Assembly: GCA_020850835.1 (NCBI GenBank)
Contig: JADZDX010000032.1
Span: 1 to 58,995 of the forward strand
From: Fimbriimonadaceae bacterium
Lineage (GTDB): Bacteria; Armatimonadota; Fimbriimonadia; Fimbriimonadales; Fimbriimonadaceae
Length of the DNA: 58,995 bases
Reading direction: 5' to 3'
Shown here: in pieces, positions 29,810 to 40,267 of the stretch
How positions within the stretch are numbered: position 1 is the stretch's first letter
Layout: the number at the start of each line of letters is the position of its first letter
The notes under the pieces: generated by a model
The model's database searches: none
Told to the model about the DNA's origin: nothing
Seen by the model: only the letters and a program-made list of their open reading frames with translations
Made by a program: the position numbers and the translations under genes

Positions 29810-31143
29810 GTATCGTCCTTCCAACGCACGGAACCATCGGCGTAGACGGTTGCCGTGCCGCCAGGCCCTTTGATAAAGCCAAGGGGTGTATTCCCGGGTT
29901 CCCTTAAATCATCCCATTTTCCCCCTTGGTAGGTGTAGATAAAGCCTTCAAGAGGTCCCTCGTCCTTAAGGTAGGGCAAGATGGCTTCGCGGAAGGCTCC
30001 CGCTGGTAAGAAATCATCGTTATCCGCAGCGTACATGAGGAGGGCCATTCCGACTTGCTTGGCGTTGAGAATCGCTTGATTCCTAGTGAGTGGCCCTTCA
30101 GGGCTTTCGTATTCCGCGCGATCCTTATCCTTTATGTCGCGGTAGATGAGGAGGCCGTCTAAGGTGTAGATCACCCCATCGCCGATCGGGGCTAGCTCAA
30201 ATCGGTTGACTCCGACGGCGAAGTGAAGGGGGCGGTCAGGTCGGCTGTTTGTTGGAGGTTCGTTCGTACCGCGAAGGATGATAGACGGTACTTTAACGCC
30301 ATTCGCCAAGGTTTCTTGACCATATTCAGCGGTGATTGGAAGGTTGGGTCCTGGTCGTGTCTGGAGGGCATCATTGAACTCCTTACTGGTCACTGGCTGC
30401 AGCTTGCCACTTCCGATGACGTATCTGAGGTAGGCAACTTCCTTTGAACTTCTTGAAGAAATGCGCAGCAGGTAGCTCGTGCGGTCATTGGCACCAATCG
30501 GAGAAATCACTTCGCCCCCCTTTAGGCTGATGGGAATGGGGGTCCAGTTCCGCGTGGTCAAATTGAAGAGGCTCACTTGTGGGGTACCGGAATCGCCCAA
30601 GGAACCAACTGCCACCATTAAGGTGGAGGTGCCAACCGTATTCGCCGCTAGTACATATTCATCGGGTGAAGCTCTTAAGACCTCTGGCGGCTGACCAATA
30701 GTGGATATGGTCAGGGTACTGGATTCGGTCCTTACATTTTCCGAGACAATGTACACCGTTTTGTCATCCGGCATGACACCGAAGTCATAGACCGGGTCTT
30801 GTTTGGCATCATACCGGTGAACTTGCACTAAGCCGTTTGTCCGCCGATTCCAGAGCATGAGACTACACATCATGGCCGATGACTCCCTTTCGTCCTTAAC
30901 TGGGGTTGTCTCGTAGCGCTCAATGAGTACGGTCTTGCCCGTTTCGGACCAGCGAAGGTCGGTTATCTCTCCTGAAGTAACAGGGACGGCCCTAGCCAAG
31001 CCAAGGACATAAGCCCGGTCCCCGATGAGGGCCACGAAGGCACTGGAATCGTCCAATTCGCGGTTTGCGACGGGAATTGCGCTGACAATCAATATTGCGC
31101 TGATGAGTTGTGCTCCCATCAACGAGGAGAAGCCACTAACCAT
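29806..31143 (-). CDS. Hypothetical secreted protein with pseudopilin-like C-terminal segment
   Basis: Hydrophobic N-terminus; RNQAILNAKQVGMALLMYAADNDDFLPAG...TATVYADGSVRWKDD. Confidence 0.6.
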   Translation of the reverse strand: MVSGFSSLMGAQLISAILIVSAIPVANRELDDSSAFVALIGDRAYVLGLARAVPVTSGEITDLRWSETGKTVLIERYETTPVKDERESSAMMCSLMLWNRRTNGLVQVHRYDAKQDPVYDFGVMPDDKTVYIVSENVRTESSTLTISTIGQPPEVLRASPDEYVLAANTVGTSTLMVAVGSLGDSGTPQVSLFNLTTRNWTPIPISLKGGEVISPIGANDRTSYLLRISSRSSKEVAYLRYVIGSGKLQPVTSKEFNDALQTRPGPNLPITAEYGQETLANGVKVPSIILRGTNEPPTNSRPDRPLHFAVGVNRFELAPIGDGVIYTLDGLLIYRDIKDKDRAEYESPEGPLTRNQAILNAKQVGMALLMYAADNDDFLPAGAFREAILPYLKDEGPLEGFIYTYQGGKWDDLREPGNTPLGFIKGPGGTATVYADGSVRWKDDT

Positions 31144-31152
31144 TCTAGTTTC

Positions 31153-32175
31153 CTACTGGCCCGCACTTGTACGTGCGGCTTCAGCCTGACGACGCTTCTC
31201 CACGAAGAACTCGTTCACCCATTGGGCGCGGATGGACATATTGAGGGTTAATTCTGGAAGGAGGTCGGCTCGATAAACGACATTCGGAATGAAGGATCGG
31301 AAGGCTAGGGAGCCGTCATGGCAAGACCAAGAGCCAAGCATGTGGGAGCGCTTTGATTGTTCGCGTTCGTACTGATTGAGTTCCAAAGCCATGTGAGAAA
31401 CGCGTTCAGGGCTCATCATTAGGGGGACGGATAGAGTGAAGTGTAGCCCATTGCCGAGAGCAGGATGCGCCTCCCGGGCGTTAACGTCAAGCACAATTCC
31501 GCGGGGAGTCTGGGATGCACTCCACATGAACTCAGCTTGCAAATGGGTCTGATGATCACTGGCAAACTTCTCCGCTTCGCGTTCCATTGCCTTTTCAGTG
31601 TCAACCCATTCCCGAACTCCGATCCAGCGGCTTGGGTTGTTGCCGGCAGGAACGAAATGCTGGGCGATCGCACCAAGTATGGGGTCGTGCTGGGTGCGAA
31701 TGCCCATTGTCGGATGGGCACTTGTGGCGGGGGTTGCGCCAACCGCTTGCTGGAGTTTGCGAGCCATAACCTGGGCCTCTACCAGTTGGAGCACCACGGC
31801 AGCGAAGCTCGTTCGCTTCAGGAAGGCCATATTCTCTTCGGTGGCAAATACGCTACTATGGAGCTTAAAAGTATCGCCATCGTGGTCAAACACTAGGGCG
31901 TTCAGCGTCGTCTGATCCATTTCGCGCTCAAGAGCAACCTCAAAGTCGGCGGCATGACCGCGTCCGCGGATCAGGTCAGTTTCGCAGTGAATTCGGTAGG
32001 TTGTTGACGAATGCTGAAAAACACCATCCTCGCACCAAACCCGCTGGGCATGATCGGCCGCCCACCAAGTGAATCCCTCACGGTCAAACTCGCACCACTT
32101 CTCATCAACGTTTAGAGTTTTCATCAACTCAATGAGGAGTTGATGCCCGTATTGCTGTCCTTCGCGCCATTGCAT
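31153..32175 (-). CDS. Hypothetical protein
   Basis: Long ORF in a minus-strand run; no recognised motif. Confidence 0.6.
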   Translation of the reverse strand: MQWREGQQYGHQLLIELMKTLNVDEKWCEFDREGFTWWAADHAQRVWCEDGVFQHSSTTYRIHCETDLIRGRGHAADFEVALEREMDQTTLNALVFDHDGDTFKLHSSVFATEENMAFLKRTSFAAVVLQLVEAQVMARKLQQAVGATPATSAHPTMGIRTQHDPILGAIAQHFVPAGNNPSRWIGVREWVDTEKAMEREAEKFASDHQTHLQAEFMWSASQTPRGIVLDVNAREAHPALGNGLHFTLSVPLMMSPERVSHMALELNQYEREQSKRSHMLGSWSCHDGSLAFRSFIPNVVYRADLLPELTLNMSIRAQWVNEFFVEKRRQAEAARTSAGQ

Positions 32176-32240
32176 GGTCAGTTATCCTTAGTCCGTTATA
32201 CAAGAGTTCTCCGTAAACTGTCAAAGATTCTAGGTGTGAT

Positions 32241-33629
32241 TTATTGCGGGCTCTTTGGAGAGCTCATCCGCAAGGGGGTCAGGCCACGTTTTTGACCATC
32301 TGGTGAACCGTCAGGGTGAGCGTAGAGGTCGTATGGAGTCGCATCGACTACGGTGGGATTGATGATCGTGCCCGGCGCCTGTTGCCCAGAAACAAAGACG
32401 AGCCCATCAATCTCGGGTGCGTCGCGGAACGAACGACCCACGCTCCAGCCGTCCCGATGCTCGTCGATTAAGATGGGCAAAGTCTTACCTATGAAGGTCC
32501 GGTTGATTTCATGGCTGATTCCTTGCTGGAGGCGCATGAGTTGGTCAAATCGTTGCTTCTTAACTTTTTGCGGCACTTGTCCGGGGAGATCGTAGCTGGG
32601 AGTCCCAGCCTCGCGGCTGTAGTGGAATGCTCCGACTCGGTCGAGCTGAGCTGCCTTTGTAAAATCGAGCAGGGCTCGGAACTCAGCTTCGGTTTCGCCG
32701 GGGAACCCAACAATGAAGGTGGTTCGTATCGCAACGTCGGCTATGGACGATCTCAACTTTTCAAACAATCGAAGATAGCGCTCGCCGTCCCAGGGCCTTT
32801 TCATTCTGCGTAGAGTGTCTGGGTGCACATGCTGCAATGGAATATCAATATAGGGAAGTACTTTGTCCAAGCTGGCGATGGCCTCAATGACCTCATCCGT
32901 CAGCCGATTCGGATAGAAGTATAGGAGGCGAATCCAGCGTAATCCCTCAATAGAGTTCAGTTCCTTTAGCAATTTCGGCAAGGTGAATTCGCGGTAGAGG
33001 TCGAAACCGTACTGCGTAACGTCTTGAGCGATCAGGTTGATCTCGACCGCGCCCGTGCGAACTAGGTTTCTGGCCTCGGCGACGACTCGTTCTATGGGTT
33101 TGCTTTGGTGCTTGCCGCGGAAGCTGGGGATCGTGCAGAACGTGCATTGGTGGTCACAGCCTTCGCTAATCTTGAGGTAGGCCGACCAAGGTTGGCCGGT
33201 TCTCGCCCTAGTCTCCACATTAGCCCACCGGTGATGGGGTGGTTGAACATCAAACCATTGCTCGCGGCTGCTTAGGGTTGTGCGAACGATCTGGTCAAAG
33301 CGCCCCATTTGCCCAACCCCGATGTAGGCATCCGCACCTGGAGCTAATCGAGCTAGCTCTTCTCCCATCCGTTGGGCAAGACACCCGGCAACGATCACTT
33401 TCCCCTGTCCGCGGCTGCGAACTGCCTTCTTGATCGCCTCGATGGACTCATCCTGCGCCTTTTGTAAGAATCCGCAGGTGTTGATGATTGTGATGTCTGC
33501 AGCCTTAGCCTGCCCATCTACAGAAAAGCCGGCGTCCCTAAGAACTCCGGCAATCTCTTCGGAATCCACCTCGTTCTTGGCACAACCGAGGGTAATGATG
33601 CGAACATTCTGCTCCGGCTGCATTTGCAA
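32241..33629 (-). CDS. rimO: Ribosomal protein S12 methylthiotransferase
   Basis: LGCAKNEVDSEEIAG, radical-SAM CDHQCTFCTIPSFRGKHQSKP, DRVGAFHYSREAGTPSYDLPGQVP. Confidence 0.95.
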   Translation of the reverse strand: MQMQPEQNVRIITLGCAKNEVDSEEIAGVLRDAGFSVDGQAKAADITIINTCGFLQKAQDESIEAIKKAVRSRGQGKVIVAGCLAQRMGEELARLAPGADAYIGVGQMGRFDQIVRTTLSSREQWFDVQPPHHRWANVETRARTGQPWSAYLKISEGCDHQCTFCTIPSFRGKHQSKPIERVVAEARNLVRTGAVEINLIAQDVTQYGFDLYREFTLPKLLKELNSIEGLRWIRLLYFYPNRLTDEVIEAIASLDKVLPYIDIPLQHVHPDTLRRMKRPWDGERYLRLFEKLRSSIADVAIRTTFIVGFPGETEAEFRALLDFTKAAQLDRVGAFHYSREAGTPSYDLPGQVPQKVKKQRFDQLMRLQQGISHEINRTFIGKTLPILIDEHRDGWSVGRSFRDAPEIDGLVFVSGQQAPGTIINPTVVDATPYDLYAHPDGSPDGQKRGLTPLRMSSPKSPQ

Positions 33630-33793
33630 GATTATGGGACTTTGACGTGAACTCTTGCGGCTTTAAGTGCCGTCCATCAATGCCATACGTATATGATCAG
33701 GACTTTCGGCTAAAATGGGCTTTTGCAGTTTCGGCCCTTGGGCCACGCAATGGGGAAGGGATCGAAGATTTGAACAACAGGGGGGAACTATAA

Positions 33794-35560
33794 ATGGCGG
33801 CACCACGCAAGAAGTGGAATGAGTTTCTGCTGGAAAAGAAGCTTATTACGCCCGAACAAATGGCGGAGGCTGAAAAGGTCTCCCAGCAAACGAACCAGGG
33901 GCTTGATAAGACAATCATCAAGCTCAATTTCTGCGGCGAACGCGAGGTGTTGAGCGCAAAAGCTCAGGAACAAGGCATTGGATTTGTGGACCTTGACCGG
34001 GTGACCGTCGAGTCGAACGCATTCAATATCCTTCCCGAGCGTATCGCTAAGAACCACAACGTGATGCCCGTCAAGAAGGACGGCAACACCCTATACCTCG
34101 CCATGAGTGACCCGACCAACATCATGGCGCTCGATGATGTAAAGCTGGCGACGGGTGGCCTAAGGGTGATTCCGGTCGTCGCAGTTCCAGGCGCAATCGA
34201 AGATTCGATCAAGAAGTACTATGGATCGGGGGATGCTGCCGTGCCAGAAGCAGCAGGGGCTTCAACAGCCGCCGCCGCTTCAGCGAGTAGCGATGCTGCC
34301 CGCCGCGCAATCGCGGAGGCGGGTGCTGGAAGGAGCGCCTTCGACGATGATGAAGGTGGCGATGGCGACGCCGAAAAGATGGCGGAGCAGGCACCGATTA
34401 TCCGCCTTGCCAATGCGGTCATCCAGCAAGCCATTGCAGATCGCGCATCAGATATTCACGTTGAGCCACAGGGCCGGGCTGTTCGCGTCCGCTACCGAAT
34501 TGACGGTGTTCTAATGGAGGCCATGACGGTTCCCAAGAATCTGCAAGCTCCTCTGATCAGCCGCCTCAAGATCATGGCGGACATGAACATTGCCGAGCGT
34601 CGCGTCCCGCAAGATGGTCGTATCGAAGTTCGCCACTCCAACAAGGACTACGATATGCGTGTTAACTCGATCCCGACGCCATTCGGCGAAAAGATCGTCA
34701 TGCGTATTCTCGACAAGTCCAGCGTCATGCTCGGGCTTGGCAAACTGACGTTCACCGACGAGAATCTACTTAAGATCGAGGAACTCGTGAGCCAGCCTAA
34801 TGGTATGTTCCTCTGCACCGGACCGACGGGTTCCGGAAAGACAACAACGCAGTATTCGGTTCTCAACAAGCTCAATACGATTGGCGTAAACATCGTCACC
34901 GTTGAAGATCCGGTCGAATACCAGCTTCCCGGAATCGCTCAAGTTCAAGTCAATCGAAAGGCTGGCCTTACCTTCGCCAATGCCCTGCGTGCGTTTCTGC
35001 GGCAAGACCCTGACATCATCATGATTGGCGAAATGCGTGACCTCGAAACCGCGGAAATCGCGATCGAGTCATCGCTCACGGGGCACTTGGTGCTTAGCAC
35101 GTTGCACACCAACGATGCGCCTTCGACGACCCTGCGACTTGTTGATATGGGTGTTGAGCCTTACCTCATCGCGGCGACCCTGATGGGCGTTCTCGCCCAA
35201 CGTCTTGCGCGGCGAATTGACCAAGACCATAAGGAGCCCTACACGGTTAAGGCGATTGACCTTCGCCGCTTCGGCATGGAGATGACCGATCCCGATGAGG
35301 ACGTCACCCTCTACAAGGGTGTGCCGCACGACGATAACCGCCAAACGGGTTACCGTGGCCGAATGGGTATCCACGAATTGCTGACGATGAACGCAGAGAT
35401 TGCCGAACTCATCGTCCGCCGCGCCCCGATGAATGACATCAAGATGGCGGCCAAGGCGAACGGCATGAAGGAACTCCGCGAAGACGGTCTGGTCAAGGTT
35501 CTTCAGGGCCTTACTGATCCGAACGAAGTTATGCGCGTCGTCTTCACTGCCGGTTACTAA
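33794..35560 (+). CDS. pilB: GspE/PilB-type secretion/pilus ATPase
   Basis: Walker A GPTGSGKTTTQYSVL, FLRQDPDIIMIGEMRDLETAEIAIESSLTGHLVLSTLHTNDA. Confidence 0.92.
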   Translation: MAAPRKKWNEFLLEKKLITPEQMAEAEKVSQQTNQGLDKTIIKLNFCGEREVLSAKAQEQGIGFVDLDRVTVESNAFNILPERIAKNHNVMPVKKDGNTLYLAMSDPTNIMALDDVKLATGGLRVIPVVAVPGAIEDSIKKYYGSGDAAVPEAAGASTAAAASASSDAARRAIAEAGAGRSAFDDDEGGDGDAEKMAEQAPIIRLANAVIQQAIADRASDIHVEPQGRAVRVRYRIDGVLMEAMTVPKNLQAPLISRLKIMADMNIAERRVPQDGRIEVRHSNKDYDMRVNSIPTPFGEKIVMRILDKSSVMLGLGKLTFTDENLLKIEELVSQPNGMFLCTGPTGSGKTTTQYSVLNKLNTIGVNIVTVEDPVEYQLPGIAQVQVNRKAGLTFANALRAFLRQDPDIIMIGEMRDLETAEIAIESSLTGHLVLSTLHTNDAPSTTLRLVDMGVEPYLIAATLMGVLAQRLARRIDQDHKEPYTVKAIDLRRFGMEMTDPDEDVTLYKGVPHDDNRQTGYRGRMGIHELLTMNAEIAELIVRRAPMNDIKMAAKANGMKELREDGLVKVLQGLTDPNEVMRVVFTAGY

Positions 35561-35706
35561 GCCAGGGGAGAAGCTCTAGGCGTTGCGGATAAAGGAGTTC
35601 GCGTTGCCATTGACGGTTCATGGCAGACTGGAGATCACTATTAGCCTCGACTAGGCGGAATACGTTTACGGCGTGGGCCGGGGCTAGTGCCGGGTAGCAT
35701 TTCTGC

Positions 35707-37083
35707 ATGGAGTCCTTATCACGTCGTGAAGTGCTGGGTACGGCTGCGCTTGGAGCGCTAGCTCTTGCGGCAGGGGTTGATGCTCAGACCGGAAAACCCG
35801 TTCTCACGCGAAAGCTAAAGACCAAACCGGGGAGCGCCTATGACCGCTCCACCGAGCCAATTCAGAAGGTGAGGCTTGGCTTTGTCGGGATGGGGGCAAG
35901 AGGGCCGAGTCACCTCGATTCAGCCATGAATTGCGAAGGTGTTGAGATCGTGGCGATTTGCGACAACCATGTCCCCAGTGCGGAGAAAGGCCAGGCCATG
36001 GTGGCGAAGGCCGGGAGGCTGCCAGCCAAGCTTTACACCAAAGGCGAAAGGGACTATGAGAGAATGCTCGCCGAAAATCGGCTGGATGCCGTTTTCATCA
36101 GCACACCTTGGTCTTGGCATGTTCCGATGGCCGATGCAACGATGGAGGCAGGAGCGCATGCCCTCGTTGAGGTGCCAGCCGCGATAACGATTGATGGGTG
36201 CTGGCAATTGGTTGAGACAGCCGAGCGGACGGGCAAGCACTGCATGATGCTTGAGAACGTCAATTACGGGCAGGAGGAGCTAATGGTCCTAAATATGGTC
36301 CAGCAAGGAGTGTTCGGAGAACTGCTACACGGTGAGGCCGCTTACATTCACGACCTGCGTTGGCAGATGAAAGAGATTGAGCACGGTACCGGGTCGTGGC
36401 GCACGCTTGAGTACACCAAACGCAACGGTAATCTCTATCCTACTCATGGCCTTGGTCCGGTTGCCCATTATATGGGGATCAATCGGGGCGATCGGATGGA
36501 CTATTTGAGCAGTGTGAGTTCGCCTTCCAAGATGAGGGCTCTGTACGCTCAGCAAGAGTTTCCCGAAGGTCACGAGCGGCGCAAGCTGAAGTTCATTTGC
36601 GGAGACATCAATACGACGATCGTGAAGACCTTGAAGGGGCGTACGATCATGATTCAGTGGGACGAGCAACTCCCGCGACCCTACACTCGGCTCAACTTGA
36701 TCCAAGGCACGAAGGGTATTTGGGCGGGGTTTCCTGCTCGGTACACCGGCGACGGCGTACCGGATGGCCCGGAAAGCTGGATATCTGATGCGGGTCGGGC
36801 CAAACTGGAGGATCAGTATGACCACCCATTGTGGAAGAAGCTGGAAGCGGAGGCAAAGGCTCACGGCGGGCACGGCGGAATGGACTTTGTCATGGTGTGG
36901 CGGATCATCTATTGCCTTCGTCATGGCTACCCGCTGGATCAGGATGTCTATGATGCTGCGTCGTGGTCTTGCATTACTGCCCTGAGCGAGTGGTCCGTTG
37001 CAAACCGGAGTCAGAGCATTGACATCCCTGACTTCACCCGTGGCCATTTTGCTGTTATGAAGCCCGTGGATCTAAGCAACTAG
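35707..37083 (+). CDS. Gfo/Idh/MocA oxidoreductase-fold protein (GH109-like) with Tat-like signal
   Basis: SRREVLGTAALGALALAAG signal; VRLGFVGMGARGPSHLDS NAD-binding motif. Confidence 0.8.
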   Translation: MESLSRREVLGTAALGALALAAGVDAQTGKPVLTRKLKTKPGSAYDRSTEPIQKVRLGFVGMGARGPSHLDSAMNCEGVEIVAICDNHVPSAEKGQAMVAKAGRLPAKLYTKGERDYERMLAENRLDAVFISTPWSWHVPMADATMEAGAHALVEVPAAITIDGCWQLVETAERTGKHCMMLENVNYGQEELMVLNMVQQGVFGELLHGEAAYIHDLRWQMKEIEHGTGSWRTLEYTKRNGNLYPTHGLGPVAHYMGINRGDRMDYLSSVSSPSKMRALYAQQEFPEGHERRKLKFICGDINTTIVKTLKGRTIMIQWDEQLPRPYTRLNLIQGTKGIWAGFPARYTGDGVPDGPESWISDAGRAKLEDQYDHPLWKKLEAEAKAHGGHGGMDFVMVWRIIYCLRHGYPLDQDVYDAASWSCITALSEWSVANRSQSIDIPDFTRGHFAVMKPVDLSN

Positions 37084-37139
37084 AGGCGGCCAATTTGGTA
37101 TTTTCATCGCTCTTCTGTTAGGATGAGTGCGAGGAAATC

Positions 37140-37562
37140 ATGAAATTTCGCACAAGAATTGTAGTCGTCGCAATTGCTTCTTTAGTAGTGGGAACCGTCA
37201 TTGCATTCAGCGGGAGTAAGGCAACGGTAGTGGCAAGCACCGATCTTAAGTGGAAGGAACTCGGTATTCCAGGAGTGGCCGCTGCGCCTGTCTCGGGTGA
37301 CATGACGAAAGGGCCAAGTCGGTTCTTCCTAAGGTATCCAGTGGGTCTAAAGACGCCCATTCACAGCCACACTGCTGATCATTATGCGACCGTGGTATCG
37401 GGCACATTTTCGCTGACAACCGATGGAAGGACGCGCAAGCTTGGCCCTGGCTCGTACTTTTCTCTTACGGGCAAGATGCCCCACTCGGCGAAGGTGGAGG
37501 GGAAGGAGCCAGTGGTTTTCTTCATCACAGCCGACGGCCCTTGGGACGTTGTGGTGGAGTAG
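37140..37562 (+). CDS. Secreted cupin-domain protein
   Basis: N-terminal hydrophobic segment; TPIHSHTADHYATVVSGTFSLTTDG...KLGPGSYFSLTGKMPHSAK. Confidence 0.8.
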   Translation: MKFRTRIVVVAIASLVVGTVIAFSGSKATVVASTDLKWKELGIPGVAAAPVSGDMTKGPSRFFLRYPVGLKTPIHSHTADHYATVVSGTFSLTTDGRTRKLGPGSYFSLTGKMPHSAKVEGKEPVVFFITADGPWDVVVE

Positions 37563-37700
37563 ATTGGTTTCAGCATTTGCCACATCACGAGCCGTTCGAA
37601 AAAGAGCTAGGGATAGCGATTTCGTGCGAGCGCTTCAGCGAGGTCATCTAGAGCGGGACGCAGCTGACCATAACGAGATTATCGTTGCGTTGGACGCAAA

Positions 37701-38528
37701 CTATTTCTGGGTTAGGAATCGCTGGATGCGTTTCACGGTCCAATCGGAGTACTTTGGGTCCTGAAAGAAGTAATGATGAGTTCCCGTGAGGAGCTCAATC
37801 TCGGCATGCGAGACCGCGCGACGGAACGCCTTCACATTCGCCATTTGGTAGGGCTGAACGACATCGATCACGAACTTGTTGGCCTGCTCCTTCAGCTCCG
37901 GATCGGTGTCGGGCGTGATGGCCCAGTGGGACTCGAACTTCGCATAGATGCTAAGGATCGGTACGCGCAGCGCGCGGAAGTTGGGGTGATAAGCATCAAG
38001 TGCCGCCCAATGGGCCCGTAGCCGTTCATTGGTCGGCTCAGCGTCGGGGATCGGATTGAGCTTCTCTATCTCGACAAGGCTCCTTCGATCATAAGCGGCG
38101 TCGAGATAAACTAGCTTGAGAACGCGGTCAGGCGTGTCGATTGTGAACTGCGTCAGCTCATCGCCGGCCGCCGAATGGCCGATCAGATGCGTGCGCCGAA
38201 TGCCCCTAACGTCCATGAACGCGCGCAGGTCTTTCGAGAGCGTAACCGCATCAAAGTCCCTCACATCGCGTTGCGAATCACCAAATCCACGTCTAGTGAG
38301 TCCCAAGACATGAAAGCGATTGGTCAGCTTTGGCGCGAGGTCATCAAAAGCATGGGGATTGTCACCAGATCCAGCAAGAAAAATGATGGTCTCGCCCTTT
38401 CCACCCCAGTCTAAGTAGTTCAGCCGAACGCCGTTTGCAATGATGTCCTCGGATCGGTGAGGTGACACGTCGGGCTTGGGCTGCGAGACTAGTAGGCTTG
38501 CCCCGAGCAAGACGGCTGGCGAAAGCAC
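37701..38528 (-). CDS. Alpha/beta-hydrolase (secreted)
   Basis: LTRRGFGDS; THLIGHSAAGDELTQF nucleophile elbow. Confidence 0.85.
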   Translation of the reverse strand: MLSPAVLLGASLLVSQPKPDVSPHRSEDIIANGVRLNYLDWGGKGETIIFLAGSGDNPHAFDDLAPKLTNRFHVLGLTRRGFGDSQRDVRDFDAVTLSKDLRAFMDVRGIRRTHLIGHSAAGDELTQFTIDTPDRVLKLVYLDAAYDRRSLVEIEKLNPIPDAEPTNERLRAHWAALDAYHPNFRALRVPILSIYAKFESHWAITPDTDPELKEQANKFVIDVVQPYQMANVKAFRRAVSHAEIELLTGTHHYFFQDPKYSDWTVKRIQRFLTQK

Positions 38529-38529
38529 G

Positions 38530-39915
38530 TTAGATCAATTCCCGAGGGTCTGCAAATCGACCCGCAACGGCCGTCGCGACAGCAGTGATCGGGCTCACCA
38601 AGTGAGTCCGACTACCCGGCCCTTGTCGCCCTTCATAGGGCCGATTGGACGTGCTCGCACTGCGCTGTTGTGGACGAAGAATGTCGCCATTCATCCCAAG
38701 GCACATCGAACAGCCCGCGTGGTGCCACTCAAATCCGGCTTCCTTAAAGATAGCATCAAGCCCCTCTTGCTCGGCAAGTTGCTTTACCGCCTCGCTTCCC
38801 GGCACGACCAATGCGCGGACCCCACCTGCGACTTTATGCCCCTTAGCAACACGGGCAGCCTCGCGAAGGTCCTCGATGCGCGAATTCGTGCACGAACCAA
38901 TGAAAACTGTATTGACCTCAACATCTGTCATCATCGTGCCTGGCTTTAGGCCCATATATGAGAGAGCCTTCTCTTCGCCAGCGTCACTTGGATCGGAAAT
39001 GGGCTCGTCAATGTTCACGGTCATCGCTGGTGTCGTTCCCCAAGAAACTTGTGGAGCGAGCGAAGAAACATCCACCGATTCCGAGCGATCGTAGGTTGCT
39101 CCATCATCGGATTTCAGGGTGAGAGCATCATTCACCATTTGGTCAAAAGCTCCTCCCTTAGGCGCGTAGGGACGATCCTCGGCCTTGATGTATTCGAAGG
39201 TAACCTCGTCTGGTGCGACCATGCCCGCTCGTGCGCCCATCTCAATGGACATGTTGCAAATGGTCATTCGGCCGCTCATGGGCAAGGCTTCGATTGCCGG
39301 ACCAAAATATTCCGCGACAAACCCTGTACCGCCGCCTGCACCAAGCTTGCGAATCGTGGCGAGGATCATGTCTTTGGCCGTCACACCCCTGCCTAGAGCG
39401 CCGTCGTAACGAATCCCCAGTGATTTCGGCTTCTTCGCCATACGGAGAGTCTGGGTGGCCAGAACATGCTCAACTTCGGTCGTTCCTATGCCGAATGCCA
39501 GTGCACCAAATGCGCCATGAGTACTCGTATGGCTATCGCCGCATACGATAGTCGTGCCGGGAATGGTGATGCCCAGCTGCGGGCCGATGACGTGGACGAT
39601 GCCCTGCTTTCCACCGAGGTAGCCAAACAGCGGGACTCCAAATTCCGCGCAGTTCTTCGCTAGCGCGGCGAGTTGCTTCCCGCTGAGGGTGCTCTCATCA
39701 ATCGCGCGCCCGTCGGTCGGAACGTTATGATCTACGGTGGCAAAGGTCAGGTCTGGGCGCCGGACCCTTCGCCCTGCCACGCGAAGCCCATCAAAGGCTT
39801 GGGGTGAAGTCACTTCATGAACGAGGTGCCGATCAATGTAGAGGAGCACGCCACCACCTTCTAAGTCGGTTACCCGATGTCGTTGCCAAACTTTGTCGAA
39901 AAGCGTTTGGGGCAT
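38530..39915 (-). CDS. leuC: 3-isopropylmalate dehydratase large subunit
   Basis: [63 protein letters not shown]. Confidence 0.96.
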   Translation of the reverse strand: MPQTLFDKVWQRHRVTDLEGGGVLLYIDRHLVHEVTSPQAFDGLRVAGRRVRRPDLTFATVDHNVPTDGRAIDESTLSGKQLAALAKNCAEFGVPLFGYLGGKQGIVHVIGPQLGITIPGTTIVCGDSHTSTHGAFGALAFGIGTTEVEHVLATQTLRMAKKPKSLGIRYDGALGRGVTAKDMILATIRKLGAGGGTGFVAEYFGPAIEALPMSGRMTICNMSIEMGARAGMVAPDEVTFEYIKAEDRPYAPKGGAFDQMVNDALTLKSDDGATYDRSESVDVSSLAPQVSWGTTPAMTVNIDEPISDPSDAGEEKALSYMGLKPGTMMTDVEVNTVFIGSCTNSRIEDLREAARVAKGHKVAGGVRALVVPGSEAVKQLAEQEGLDAIFKEAGFEWHHAGCSMCLGMNGDILRPQQRSASTSNRPYEGRQGPGSRTHLVSPITAVATAVAGRFADPRELI

Positions 39916-39949
39916 GGCTTAGTTTAGCTGGAGATAGAGGGGAATGGAG

Positions 39950-39986
39950 GGGCATTGCTGGGTGTTGCTAGTCAATGCCCAGCAAT
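39950..39986 (-). promoter_or_regulatory. leuC leader with two mutually exclusive perfect hairpins
   Basis: GGGCATTG(39950-39957)/CAATGCCC(39973-39980) versus ATTGCTGGG(39954-39962)/CCCAGCAAT(39978-39986). Confidence 0.5.
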
Positions 39987-40025
39987 ATCCAGCTACGTCA
40001 AGCCAATCCCAGCTAAGAAAGAGAA

Positions 40026-40111
40026 TGGTGGGTAGAGCAGGATTCGAACCTGCGTAGGCTCTCGCCGACAGATTTACAGTCTGTTCCCATTGGCCGCTCG
40101 GGCATCTACCC
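40026..40111 (-). tRNA. tRNA-Tyr (GTA), CCA encoded, long variable arm
   Basis: GGGTAGATGCCCGAGCGGCCAATGGGAACAGACTGTAAATCTG...GGTTCGAATCC...TCTACCCACCA. Confidence 0.95.
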
Positions 40112-40267
40112 ACTGGGGAAACGAAGTTATACCTCAAGCCGGGACCGTTAGCTCAAGCCCAAACCACGGTGCGAAACTCCCGTAGCATTCTTACATCCCT
40201 GCACGTGATACTCGCTTCGACTGTCTTAGGAATCATATTGGCACCGAGATGCTGAGTCGCGGAGTAA

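Noticed and set aside
34200-34394. Repetitive GCC/GCA-rich stretch in pilB
   Set aside because: Ordinary Ala/Ser-rich interdomain linker (AAGASTAAAASASSDAARRA), not a DNA repeat element.
37423-37764. ORF 37423..37764 across the cupin/hydrolase gap
   Set aside because: Overlaps the cupin out of frame; the only unique part is short and unsupported.
39919-40137. ORF 39919..40137 (CPSGQWEQTVNLSARAYAGSNPALPT)
   Set aside because: Translation across tRNA-Tyr.
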